Of a stretch of DNA of 64,000 nt, positions 34,552-42,769 are shown in pieces; position 1 is the first letter of the stretch, and every line of letters begins with the position of its first letter. The DNA comes from Desulfosporosinus fructosivorans. Its GTDB lineage: Bacteria > Bacillota > Desulfitobacteriia > Desulfitobacteriales > Desulfitobacteriaceae. The stretch is from contig NZ_SPQQ01000002.1 in NCBI RefSeq assembly GCF_004766045.1, positions 682,001-746,000 on the forward strand, in the 5' to 3' direction. The translations under genes were made by a program, and so were the position numbers. Below the pieces are notes generated by a model, which made no database searches, was not told the origin of the DNA, and saw only the letters and a program-made list of their open reading frames with translations.

Positions 34552-36294
34552 TCAGCTATATTCCCTTTTTAAAATTTCATTTTTTCTCCTTTTTCGCGTA
34601 ATTGTAGATTCATCTATCCCCAAGGCCATTGAGGCCTTTTTAACCGATCCGTACTTTTCAATGGCCCGATCTATTATTTTATTTTCCAGCTCTGTAATCA
34701 TATTCTTTAGGGTTTTACCATCTTCCAATTGGAGAATACTATTTTCATCACCCGCATATTCTTGTTTAATCTCATCGATGCTATTGATTTTAACATGGTG
34801 GGTTATATCAGCTTGCAAATCATTGACAGTAATCAAATCATATTTCGATAAAAGTATCATTCTCTCGACTAAATTTCTTACTTCTCGGATATTCCCTGGC
34901 CAATCATAAGCCACTAAAATTCCCATTGCTTTAGTATCTATGGACTTTCGGGTGTTATATTTTGCATTCATTTCTTTAAGCACCTGTTCTATCAAGAGGG
35001 GAATATCTTCTTTTCTGTCTCTGAGCGGAGGGATATTTAAAGGAATGACGTTGAGTCTAAAATACAAATCCTTTCTGAAAAGGCCCTTTTCAACAAGTTT
35101 CTTTAAATCTTGATTAGTCGCTGCAATAACCTGGGCATTTATTTCAACCGGTTTAGTCCCCCCTACCCGGTAGAATTTCTTTTCCTGAATTACATTTAAG
35201 ATTTTGGCTTGCAATCCTAGCTGCATTTCCCCGATCTCATCCAGTAAGATGACACCATTCTCGGCCGCCTCAAATAAGCCTTTTTTAAGCTTTTCTGCAC
35301 CTGTAAATGATCCTTTCTCATAGCCAAAAAGCTCGGATTCCATCAATGATTCGGGAATTGCACTGCAATTCACGTGAATAAATTCACCTTCACTTTTAAG
35401 CCTGCCGAAATAGATGCATTTGGCCATTGTAGTTTTTCCGGTTCCTGATTCACCCGTTATTAATAGAGGCAAATTGTATCCCAAGATATTCTCAATTACA
35501 TTGAAAACTTCGCGCATTCTTTCACTTTTATAGGTCCCAAGATTGAGTTTATCAATAGCTTCACGTAATTTAACTTTGCTGAAGAATTCTCTCTTATTTT
35601 GACATTTCTCGGAAGAAAGCCGCTGATACAGTCCATTTATTTTTGTTACATTTCTGATTGTTGATGTGATTCTGATCAAGTTTTTATTTTTATCATACAG
35701 AGGGGTAGAGGTAATAATAGCTTCAATGCCATTGGAAAACTTTATCAATGAATTATGAGATTCTCTGGATTCAATAACATCCACAATTGCACAATGCGGA
35801 ATAGCCCCTTCTTCCTCCAAAGAATATATGGATTTATTAATAATATCTTCATTCAATCCTGATAGTTGAATAAATTTATTATTAAATGCTCTGATTATAC
35901 CTTTACCGTTGGTAATTAAAACCGCATCATCATAGCACTCAATAAATGGTTGAAGGTTAATTGGCGTCTGGCCTATTTCACACCAGAGATTGCTTACATT
36001 TTTAAATTCGAATATATCATTAAACAACATTTTTTTACATTGGGTATCTTTGGAAATAAACTCAAGCATTAACCGGTCTTCGCTATGAGTCCTGATGATC
36101 CGCTTATTAACTTTATCGCTTAACCATTTTAATTGAAACTGAGGAAGAATATCGAATAAAAGTTCCTCATATTTAATATTAGGAAAGTAACTTGCTGCTT
36201 TGTTATTATAATCAATAATTTTATTGTTATGATCTACTGCGATATAAGCCCAAGAATTTTGTTCTTTTATCTCTCGTAAATACTGGTTTCTCAT
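34552..36294 (-). CDS. sigma-54-dependent transcriptional activator (PAS-AAA+-Fis)
   Basis: The start at 36294 (MRNQYL) has AAGGAGG seven bases upstream. The 580-residue protein has two PAS-like sensory segments (~13-105 and ~118-220), a AAA+ domain with Walker A GESGTGKT (~283), the sigma-54 contact loop GSFTGA (~330), Walker B GVILLDEIG (~350), DLYFRLNVIPLNIPPLRDR and WPGNIREVRN, and a C-terminal Fis-type helix-turn-helix (KKASMALGIDESTITRK). It has no receiver domain, so it likely senses a small molecule through PAS. The three type 1 repeats near sigma-54 promoters are its probable targets. Confidence 0.95.
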   Translation of the reverse strand: MRNQYLREIKEQNSWAYIAVDHNNKIIDYNNKAASYFPNIKYEELLFDILPQFQLKWLSDKVNKRIIRTHSEDRLMLEFISKDTQCKKMLFNDIFEFKNVSNLWCEIGQTPINLQPFIECYDDAVLITNGKGIIRAFNNKFIQLSGLNEDIINKSIYSLEEEGAIPHCAIVDVIESRESHNSLIKFSNGIEAIITSTPLYDKNKNLIRITSTIRNVTKINGLYQRLSSEKCQNKREFFSKVKLREAIDKLNLGTYKSERMREVFNVIENILGYNLPLLITGESGTGKTTMAKCIYFGRLKSEGEFIHVNCSAIPESLMESELFGYEKGSFTGAEKLKKGLFEAAENGVILLDEIGEMQLGLQAKILNVIQEKKFYRVGGTKPVEINAQVIAATNQDLKKLVEKGLFRKDLYFRLNVIPLNIPPLRDRKEDIPLLIEQVLKEMNAKYNTRKSIDTKAMGILVAYDWPGNIREVRNLVERMILLSKYDLITVNDLQADITHHVKINSIDEIKQEYAGDENSILQLEDGKTLKNMITELENKIIDRAIEKYGSVKKASMALGIDESTITRKRRKNEILKREYS

Positions 36295-36514
36295 GAACAT
36301 ACCTCCTTGTTCTGGAAAAGGATTTTTGTATCTACATGGAAGTCCTTGATCGTATTATTAAAAACATTTTTATAATTTTCCGCTAAGCACAAATAGTATG
36401 AAAAATGAACTCTCACCGTTCTACTACTGTATATCGGCTCTGTCACCTCCACCTCCAATTCATCTAATTACTGCCGCTCTTTTTCTCTGGCAGATTGCAT
36501 ATCCTTCCAAGTTC

Positions 36515-36544
36515 TATGTTATAATGTAATGACATTATAACATA
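36515..36544. promoter_or_regulatory. operator-like inverted repeat upstream of gntR
   Basis: TATGTTATAATGT (36515-36527) and ACATTATAACATA (36532-36544) are perfect 13-base arms around AATG. A shorter dyad, ATAATG-TTAAT-CATTAT, lies at 36592-36608 and overlaps a TATAAT box (36588-36593), the likely -10 of gntR. GntR-type repressors bind such dyads, so autoregulation and control of the divergent activator gene are likely. The rest of the 36295-36639 gap has no gene. Confidence 0.65.
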
Positions 36545-36639
36545 AAGCTTTTCTTTTGTGGATTTTTAAATTGCTTAATTAATAGTATATAATAATGTTA
36601 ATCATTATAATGATCAGATGTATAAGGAGAGATAAATCC

Positions 36640-37389
36640 TTGAATTATCAAAACTACCAAGTAAACAAAAATACTCCTGTACCTTTATACTATCAGTTTA
36701 AGAATATTATTTTGAAAGAATTAAACAGTTCACAACCGGATGATGCGCTTCCCCCTGAAGAAGTCTTTTGCAATATGTTTGGCATCAGCCGCTCCACCGT
36801 TCGCCAGGCTATTTTAGAACTTGTAAATGAAGGATATCTTTATAGGATTAAAAGCAAAGGAACTTTTGTCGCCCGTCCTAAAATTAAATCAGACCTGATC
36901 GATTTATATAGCGGTTATAACATTGAAATTCAAGGCTTGAATATGACCCCAGCCTTAAAAGTTATTAATATGGAGTTTATATCTCCTGATCGCAATATAG
37001 CACAGAAATTACAAATTGAAAACACGGAAACGGCCAGAGTATTGAGCATTCTAAGATACCAATATGCCGATACTCAAATAATGGCCCATATTCAAAGTTA
37101 TTTAAAATCTCCGCTATGTGATTTTGTCACTGAAGAAAAATTGAATACCTGCCCTTTGTATCAAGTGCTTGGCCAAAATGATTCAACAAAAATTAAAAGG
37201 ATAGAAAGAACTATAGAAACCTGTTATGCAAATCCAAGTGAAGTTAAATTAATGAATATGGATAAGGGTGGACTTGTTAACCTTTGTGCAAATATAGGGT
37301 TTACAGCGAAAAACGAACCAATCTGGTATGAAATTCTCAAATATAGAGGTGATAAAGTTAAGTATACAATTGAAATCAATTTGGATTAA
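36640..37389 (+). CDS. GntR-family transcriptional regulator with UTRA domain
   Basis: A TTG start at 36640 is preferred: AAGGAGA lies 9 bases before it, whereas ATG 36595 has no ribosome binding site and overlaps the probable transcription start. The 249-residue product has the winged helix (VPLYYQFKNIILKEL, then PPEEVFCNMFGISRSTVRQA, GTFVARPK) and a UTRA effector domain from ~90 (ALKVINMEFISPD, ARVLSILRYQ, ERTIETCYA). It is the only sizeable intact plus-strand gene and is divergent from the sigma-54 activator. Its effector is unknown. Confidence 0.93.
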   Translation: MNYQNYQVNKNTPVPLYYQFKNIILKELNSSQPDDALPPEEVFCNMFGISRSTVRQAILELVNEGYLYRIKSKGTFVARPKIKSDLIDLYSGYNIEIQGLNMTPALKVINMEFISPDRNIAQKLQIENTETARVLSILRYQYADTQIMAHIQSYLKSPLCDFVTEEKLNTCPLYQVLGQNDSTKIKRIERTIETCYANPSEVKLMNMDKGGLVNLCANIGFTAKNEPIWYEILKYRGDKVKYTIEINLD

Positions 37390-37393
37390 ACTT

Positions 37394-37445
37394 TTAACCC
37401 TGATGTCTCAGAACATTTTTGCTTGTTCTGAGACATCAGGGTTAA
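37394..37445. terminator. perfect 21-bp hairpin after gntR
   Basis: TTAACCCTGATGTCTCAGAA-C (37394-37414) is exactly complementary to 37425-37445, with a 10-nt loop ATTTTTGCTT. It starts four bases after the gntR stop codon. There is no T-run, and such a long perfect stem is unusual for a terminator. Confidence 0.6.
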
Positions 37446-38155
37446 GCTGGAGTTTGACAGTTAAAAAGCTAAAGAATATTGTAATGAAAGATGATTCACT
37501 AAATATGAGTGATGTTAAAAGAGATGGATATTCAATGAATGACCAGGAAAGAATGCAGGAAATGCAGGAAATGTAAAAAATCATGTCGATACGTCAACAT
37601 GGGCTCCTTCACTCCTTTTGTCCAAGGCTTAGATGGATCACTACTTATATGTTGCTTAAAAGACGCTGTAGCTAGCGGCGTCTTATGCATTAACACTCCT
37701 GGCCTTTAAACCTTTTGAATATTATCTAGCAGAGATCCAAACTGCCTTGGACTTACTGGAAGCAGATGAGGAAGAGGCCGATGAACGATATCTTACCTTC
37801 CTTTTTCGTTAAACTTCGCTCCAAAAGTTCCTATTTTATAATATATCAAGTTGGCGAAACCGATACTTTACAAAATATTTAAGAATAGTTACCAAAAATG
37901 CTCCATTCCAGTTTCACTGAATCACTCGCTGCTTGGAGACAGAAGACTTAGCTCAACATATTCCGTTACAAGTTGTCCTTCGGCTTTCAAGGGCCATGAT
38001 AAGAGATCCCCGCAGATCTTCTGCCCCCTACATGAATGCTATACGGATAGCAACTTCCCTATCCCCATTAGTCCAACAACTACTAGCTTATTTGGCTGAC
38101 CCATACCAGCAGCCCCTCCTTATGATATCAATATTGTTTTAAGGACATTTTCTTT
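37446..38155. other. gap without a recognisable gene
   Basis: The plus strand at ~37703-37812 reads PFEYYLAEIQTALDLLEADE and EEADERYLTFLFR then a stop, which looks like the end of a lost acidic helical protein I cannot name. A 7-bp hairpin (AAGACGC/GCGTCTT) lies at 37660-37684. Nothing else is supported. Confidence 0.4.
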
Positions 38156-39478
38156 TTAAGTAACGTGCTGCATAACCCGCTTTGCTGCACCACGGTTAAA
38201 CCGTTCAGTTTCAACCTTGATCTGGATAGTCAGTTCATTCCTGTCTATTGCAGATTTAATACCAGGTAAATTTTCCAGTACATTGTAGATGTCTTGCAAG
38301 GAAACAACGTTTGCGGTCTTTGCCAGATTAACCTCAATATCAATTAAGTCTTTTCTTCTCTCGCTAGTTACGCTCACTCGAAAGTCCAATACCCCCGCTA
38401 GAGGAAACAATGCCTCATCAAAATCTCCTTGCCGTAGAATGATACCGCTTTTTAAGCTTATCTCATCCGCCAGTCTGCCGATTACCAGGTCCATCGTCTT
38501 CAAAACGGTACCGCATTGGCAAGGTTGGGGGATAAACCGACTAATATCTCCGGTACGATAACGAATTAACGGCATTCCCTGCGCCGTAAGACTAGTGAAA
38601 ATAATTTCTCCATACTCACCATCAGGGACTGATTGGCCAGTATTACTATCCACTATTTCAAAAAAAAGATCACTTTCCCGTAAATGATATCCACCCAAAG
38701 CTTCACATTGAACAGCACCGCCCAAACCCATTTCTGAGGCTCCATAATGATTAAATACCCGACAATTCCATGTTTCTTCCAGTACACTCACAATAGCCCC
38801 AGGAACATAATCTGTGGACAGAAGAATGCTTTTCAGTTGTGTAGAAAAGGTTTTTAGGCTATTCTGATATCTTGCTAAGATAAGAATTTGTACAGGAATG
38901 CCTACTAGTACATTCGCTTGTTCTTTCTCCATAACCATTAAAACCTTTTCGGGGTCGACCACAACACCATGCTTGATACCAGTAGCTCCCAATCTATCCA
39001 AAGCCTTCTGTAATAGGTCTCCCACACTTCCCGGCAATTCACTAGGAAGAAGAATTAGTACTCTGTCACCTGCGCATGCCAGATTAGCCATTCCGTGTTG
39101 AAAGTAATCAATAGTAGCTTCCTGATCCTCTGCAGTATAAAATATCCTTTTGGGTTCGCCTGTCGTTCCAGAAGTCGATATTGTCATAACGCGAGATATC
39201 TGTTGCTGGGAAACACAAGAAAAAGCGGTTGGATCCCGAAATAAGTCTTTTGAAGTAGTGAAAGGCAATCGCCCTATATCTTCAATACGAGAAATCCCCC
39301 CGGCCCCTACGTCCTTCAGGTGTTCTCTATAGAATCGGCTCTGTTCTCTGACCTTGGCAATCACTGCATTTAACTGCCTCACTTGATACCGCTCTAGTTG
39401 GGCAGTGGTCAACGATCCTCTAGCAACCCCAGAGATCTTCTGATGTATCCATGCTTCCAACGGACTCCTTTTGATCAT
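38156..39478 (-). CDS. phenylacetate-CoA ligase-like AMP-dependent ligase (DVU_1553 type)
   Basis: A 440-residue ANL-superfamily enzyme of the PaaK subclass: ATP motif TISTSGTTGEPKRIFYT (~100), NHYGASEMG (~243), GMPLIRYRTGDISRF (~300) and the C-terminal domain from ~330. From memory it matches the ligase family that accompanies the molybdopterin cassette around DVU_1551-1559 of Desulfovibrio; that link is recall, not a search. It overlaps the end of the decayed radical SAM gene by four bases. The substrate is unknown. The C-terminal catalytic Lys region is not obvious by eye. Confidence 0.8.
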   Translation of the reverse strand: MIKRSPLEAWIHQKISGVARGSLTTAQLERYQVRQLNAVIAKVREQSRFYREHLKDVGAGGISRIEDIGRLPFTTSKDLFRDPTAFSCVSQQQISRVMTISTSGTTGEPKRIFYTAEDQEATIDYFQHGMANLACAGDRVLILLPSELPGSVGDLLQKALDRLGATGIKHGVVVDPEKVLMVMEKEQANVLVGIPVQILILARYQNSLKTFSTQLKSILLSTDYVPGAIVSVLEETWNCRVFNHYGASEMGLGGAVQCEALGGYHLRESDLFFEIVDSNTGQSVPDGEYGEIIFTSLTAQGMPLIRYRTGDISRFIPQPCQCGTVLKTMDLVIGRLADEISLKSGIILRQGDFDEALFPLAGVLDFRVSVTSERRKDLIDIEVNLAKTANVVSLQDIYNVLENLPGIKSAIDRNELTIQIKVETERFNRGAAKRVMQHVT

Positions 39479-40205
39479 ACATGCCCCCTCTGTTTATAGA
39501 TAGAATTACCCGTTATGTCGCTTAAATAATAGGCACAAAACGGGATTACTTTTCCTGCCGGACTTAGCACATGCAAACTGCATTCGCGCAGCCGTTCTAA
39601 ATCAATTGTCCAACAATCCTGGAAGGCCATCCCGGTAACGCTGAATCCATGTGTTCTGACCCGATCAATGAAATTTTCCCATTCGCCCATTCCTTCTCCG
39701 GCAACCGTTTGGTGTTGTATCGTTTGTTTCGGTCTTATTTCCCAGCGTCTTGCCTCAAAATTACGGTTCTTTTGCATGGCAATACCGTTTGATTCTTGTT
39801 TGTTGCTGCAGCATGCTGTATTCTTTGGGGGCAAGGACTGTAATTTAGCATCAGGCATAACTACAAAATCGCCATGAAAGCCACAACGAGCATGGTCGCA
39901 GCCAGAAGGTGCAAATTGGTCAATTGTTAAAAGCCTGCCTGTTTGCTCTTGTATCTCCCGAATTACTTCAGGCAAGGTAATACGTTGGCAGTCGGTGGGA
40001 GTTTTGGGATATGCGCCGAAATAACTAACAGGTTGAAAATGTACCCCTCTAACTGTGAGACAAACCAAAACGTATTATATCTCCTATATTATTGGTATTG
40101 ATCCCAGGTACAAGAGTTGGTACCCGTATAATGTCAGGTAAATCATCCCTCAACGTAGGCTCACCACCTGTAAGATGGATAAACGGGTGTCCCGAACGTG
40201 TTCAT
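39475..40205 (-). pseudogene. radical SAM protein (TrsS-like), internally deleted and frameshifted
   Basis: A ribosome binding site (AAGGAG) and ATG 40205 remain, but the sequence jumps after four codons into mid-domain. A second frame reads HPFIHLTGGEPTLRDDLPDI (the GGEP motif of radical SAM enzymes), then VPTLVPGINTNNIGDIIRFG and LSHS with a stop. A third frame (39475-40068) continues RGVHFQPVSYFGAYPKTP to a cysteine-bearing C-terminus (PSGCDHARCGFHG, NTACCSN). The CxxxCxxC cluster motif at the N-terminus is missing, so the enzyme cannot work. In related cassettes this gene is intact. Confidence 0.75.
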
Positions 40206-40238
40206 TACGTCTCCTTTTTTATACATATAGTGCTACTT

Positions 40239-40439
40239 TTATTTTTCTTCAAGCTCCTTCTCTACCTGTTTCATCTTACCTTTTACTAATTCCTCGGATA
40301 TATATGCCTGCCCACAGCTTGGACATCGATGCAGATCGGCGACAAATTTATATCCCTGGTAGCTCACTTCTGATTTCCTAAGCTCTAAAGCGACATTGCA
40401 TTTATAACAAACAACCAGTTTCTGATCTCCGTCCTGCAT
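40239..40439 (-). CDS. small zinc-ribbon/rubredoxin-like redox protein (DVU_1557 type)
   Basis: A 66-residue protein with two CxxC pairs: VVCYKCNVALEL (~9-20) and HRCPSCGQAYISEEL (~37-51). It is too short for rubredoxin and fits the small redox protein of the DVU_1551-1559 cassette (recall). It follows the large oxidoreductase with a two-base gap. It may carry electrons or bind a metal. Confidence 0.75.
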   Translation of the reverse strand: MQDGDQKLVVCYKCNVALELRKSEVSYQGYKFVADLHRCPSCGQAYISEELVKGKMKQVEKELEEK

Positions 40440-40441
40440 GG

Positions 40442-42769
40442 CTATAATCCTTTCTCCTCAATCTGCATTCTGTGACTATACACGTTGAAGACTTCATAAG
40501 CATTACCATTGGGCAGATACTCTGCCCAATAAGTAATAATCCCCAACTGCAAATGCGCAACAAAGTGATTGCTGGCAGTATCAATTATCTTATTACCAGT
40601 CTGCTCAGCATAATAAATGACTTCTTTAACCTCGTTAAGCAAGATAAGCTCTCTTTCCATTTTATCTTGGATTGAAGCTGAATAGATCAACTTTATTTTT
40701 TCATGCGTTTGCTGGGCTATTTCCACTGTTTCACCCCATATACTTTCTAAAAGGTGCGTCGTTAAACTGATCCGGTTGTTCCTGCGTTCGGAATAACCAG
40801 GTACTTGCTGGTTTGCTTCAGCTTCACTGGCTTCCCCAAATAGTAGATCCAGCAAGTGCCAGACAGGTTTTCCTTTTGCAGCAAAATCATTCCGACAGTT
40901 AATGCAGTAAGTTACGTAAGGAAGATGACTTGCGGAAATTCTTTGGTTTGTAATTTGATTGGCGAGATCAGGATTAACAGCTTGTATCAGCCCGCCATAA
41001 CTACAGCATTGCGCATATTTCCCATGTAATGGCAATTCAGTAATGTTACAACCCAGCTCCTTTAGTATTGTCCGCACACTTCCTTGACTTTCAGGATCAT
41101 ACCTGCTTGAACAGGGATCATAAACTGCAATTGACAGACCTTTGGCACTATTGTCTTTACATGAGAACCCCACATGCGCTATTAACCCCCATAACGACCG
41201 CACAGGAACTCCAGGCAAGTATTCCTTAAACATTTTTATACATGTCGGACAAGACAAAATAACCTTGGGTCTACCCAAGCTATCCCAATGACCTTGAAAT
41301 TGCTGTAATTGTTCCTTGTAAACCTCGGTTCTCCCTGACCATTGGGCTGGTGCGCCACAACAGCCAAGCATCAGTCCTACCCCGCCTGGAAGTAATCTCA
41401 TAAGATACTTGTAAGCCTTTTCTACATTACCGGGAGAAGACGCGCTTAACTGGCATCCAGGAAAAAAGAGATAAGAGCTGGCTTGTGCACCTGGCTGCTG
41501 CCTAACCAAAAAACTTGGCTCACTGTTGGCAAACATCATATCCCGCAGGAAGAAATCATGAAAAGCAGCCGGCATATCTCCCTGATCTACCATAATCTTT
41601 CTGGCCTCTAAGCATGCTACACCCATATCAAATTTTGTTACACAAACCTCTTTGCAGAGCCCACAAACACTACAGGAGTTAACTAACCGGGAAGCAAAAC
41701 GCGTGCCCATAGTAGGAATTACTGTTAAACTCTTACTAATATTCTTTACATAACTTTTAGGATATTCAGAATATGATTCAAGAAAGCAACATGTTTTTAC
41801 GCATATTTTGCAATCACATTGAAGACATCGAGCCGCTTCTTCTCTTGCTCCTGCTTCGCTATAACCCTGAGCAGAGTCATTAAGAGGAACCATAAACTTT
41901 ATTTCTTTATCGCTAATATCAGTATAAAGCCTAGTCTGATAGCTTCCTTCTTTTTCCCGTTCGCCGCTCAAAGAAAGATTTCTAAGATATCTGTCAATAG
42001 ATTTACCTGCGCGTACCCCCTGAGATACAGAGTGAATTGGCGAATAATGCTGTTCCGAGCCCAGCATACTGCCACCCATAAAAGTTCCTTCTCTTGAAGT
42101 AGCCAAAGAAACCGGATCCACCGGATCCACGCCTTTTGATTTTCCTGCCGCCTGCGTAAGGGCAAAACCATTTCCATTTATACCTGTACCAACATATACC
42201 GCCTCAAAATCCAGTTCAGACAAACTGACAACAGAGGAATTCAGACAAACTCTAACTCCCGCACTTTCCAGCCCAGAAAGCTCCTCAGTAATGATTTCGG
42301 CTGGCAGCAGTAGCCGGTCAAAATTCCATAGCCTGCCACCAAGACGTTCGGCTTTTTCATACAGAGTCACGTCGTATCCCTTGCTCACTAATTCTACAGA
42401 ACAACTCAAACCACTCAAACCGCCACCGATCACGGCGATTCGTTCACTCTTTTTCACCTTTCCCGACCAATTGCGCCGCTTTACGACTGTATAGTCAACA
42501 CATGCCTTTTCTATAAGCCTGACTGCAAGGGGATCATCTAACGTTTTACGGATGCAGACTGCTCTACAAGGTTCATCACAAATGCGGCTGATAATCATGG
42601 GAAACTTGACTTGTTTAGCATAACTTTTGAATGCCTTCTCAAAACTACCTTTATTAACATAAGACATCAGCGCACGAACATTTACATGTACAGGACATTC
42701 GGCTGTACAATATGCCGTTTCTTCCTGAATGCACTGTGCTTCCATTTCTCCTATTTCGTAAGCATTCAT
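40442..42769 (-). CDS. FAD-dependent oxidoreductase with two ferredoxin-type regions and HdrB-like CCG domains
   Basis: This 775-residue protein combines several modules: an N-terminal GltD-like Fe-S region (CTAECPVHVNVRALM, RICDEPCRAVCIR; ~20-75), an FAD motif AVIGGGLSGLSCSVELVSKG (~112), a dicluster region (CLQCDCKICVKTC ~316, CSVCGLCKEVCVTKF ~368), and two CCG domains (PGCQ...GCCGAP...SCPTC and DPCSS...QCCSYGG...YCINC; ~435-650) like those holding non-cubane clusters in HdrB. It overlaps the molybdopterin enzyme by four bases and is likely its electron partner. Related proteins are annotated as dicluster-binding pyridine nucleotide-disulfide oxidoreductases (recall). Confidence 0.88.
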   Translation of the reverse strand: MNAYEIGEMEAQCIQEETAYCTAECPVHVNVRALMSYVNKGSFEKAFKSYAKQVKFPMIISRICDEPCRAVCIRKTLDDPLAVRLIEKACVDYTVVKRRNWSGKVKKSERIAVIGGGLSGLSCSVELVSKGYDVTLYEKAERLGGRLWNFDRLLLPAEIITEELSGLESAGVRVCLNSSVVSLSELDFEAVYVGTGINGNGFALTQAAGKSKGVDPVDPVSLATSREGTFMGGSMLGSEQHYSPIHSVSQGVRAGKSIDRYLRNLSLSGEREKEGSYQTRLYTDISDKEIKFMVPLNDSAQGYSEAGAREEAARCLQCDCKICVKTCCFLESYSEYPKSYVKNISKSLTVIPTMGTRFASRLVNSCSVCGLCKEVCVTKFDMGVACLEARKIMVDQGDMPAAFHDFFLRDMMFANSEPSFLVRQQPGAQASSYLFFPGCQLSASSPGNVEKAYKYLMRLLPGGVGLMLGCCGAPAQWSGRTEVYKEQLQQFQGHWDSLGRPKVILSCPTCIKMFKEYLPGVPVRSLWGLIAHVGFSCKDNSAKGLSIAVYDPCSSRYDPESQGSVRTILKELGCNITELPLHGKYAQCCSYGGLIQAVNPDLANQITNQRISASHLPYVTYCINCRNDFAAKGKPVWHLLDLLFGEASEAEANQQVPGYSERRNNRISLTTHLLESIWGETVEIAQQTHEKIKLIYSASIQDKMERELILLNEVKEVIYYAEQTGNKIIDTASNHFVAHLQLGIITYWAEYLPNGNAYEVFNVYSHRMQIEEKGL

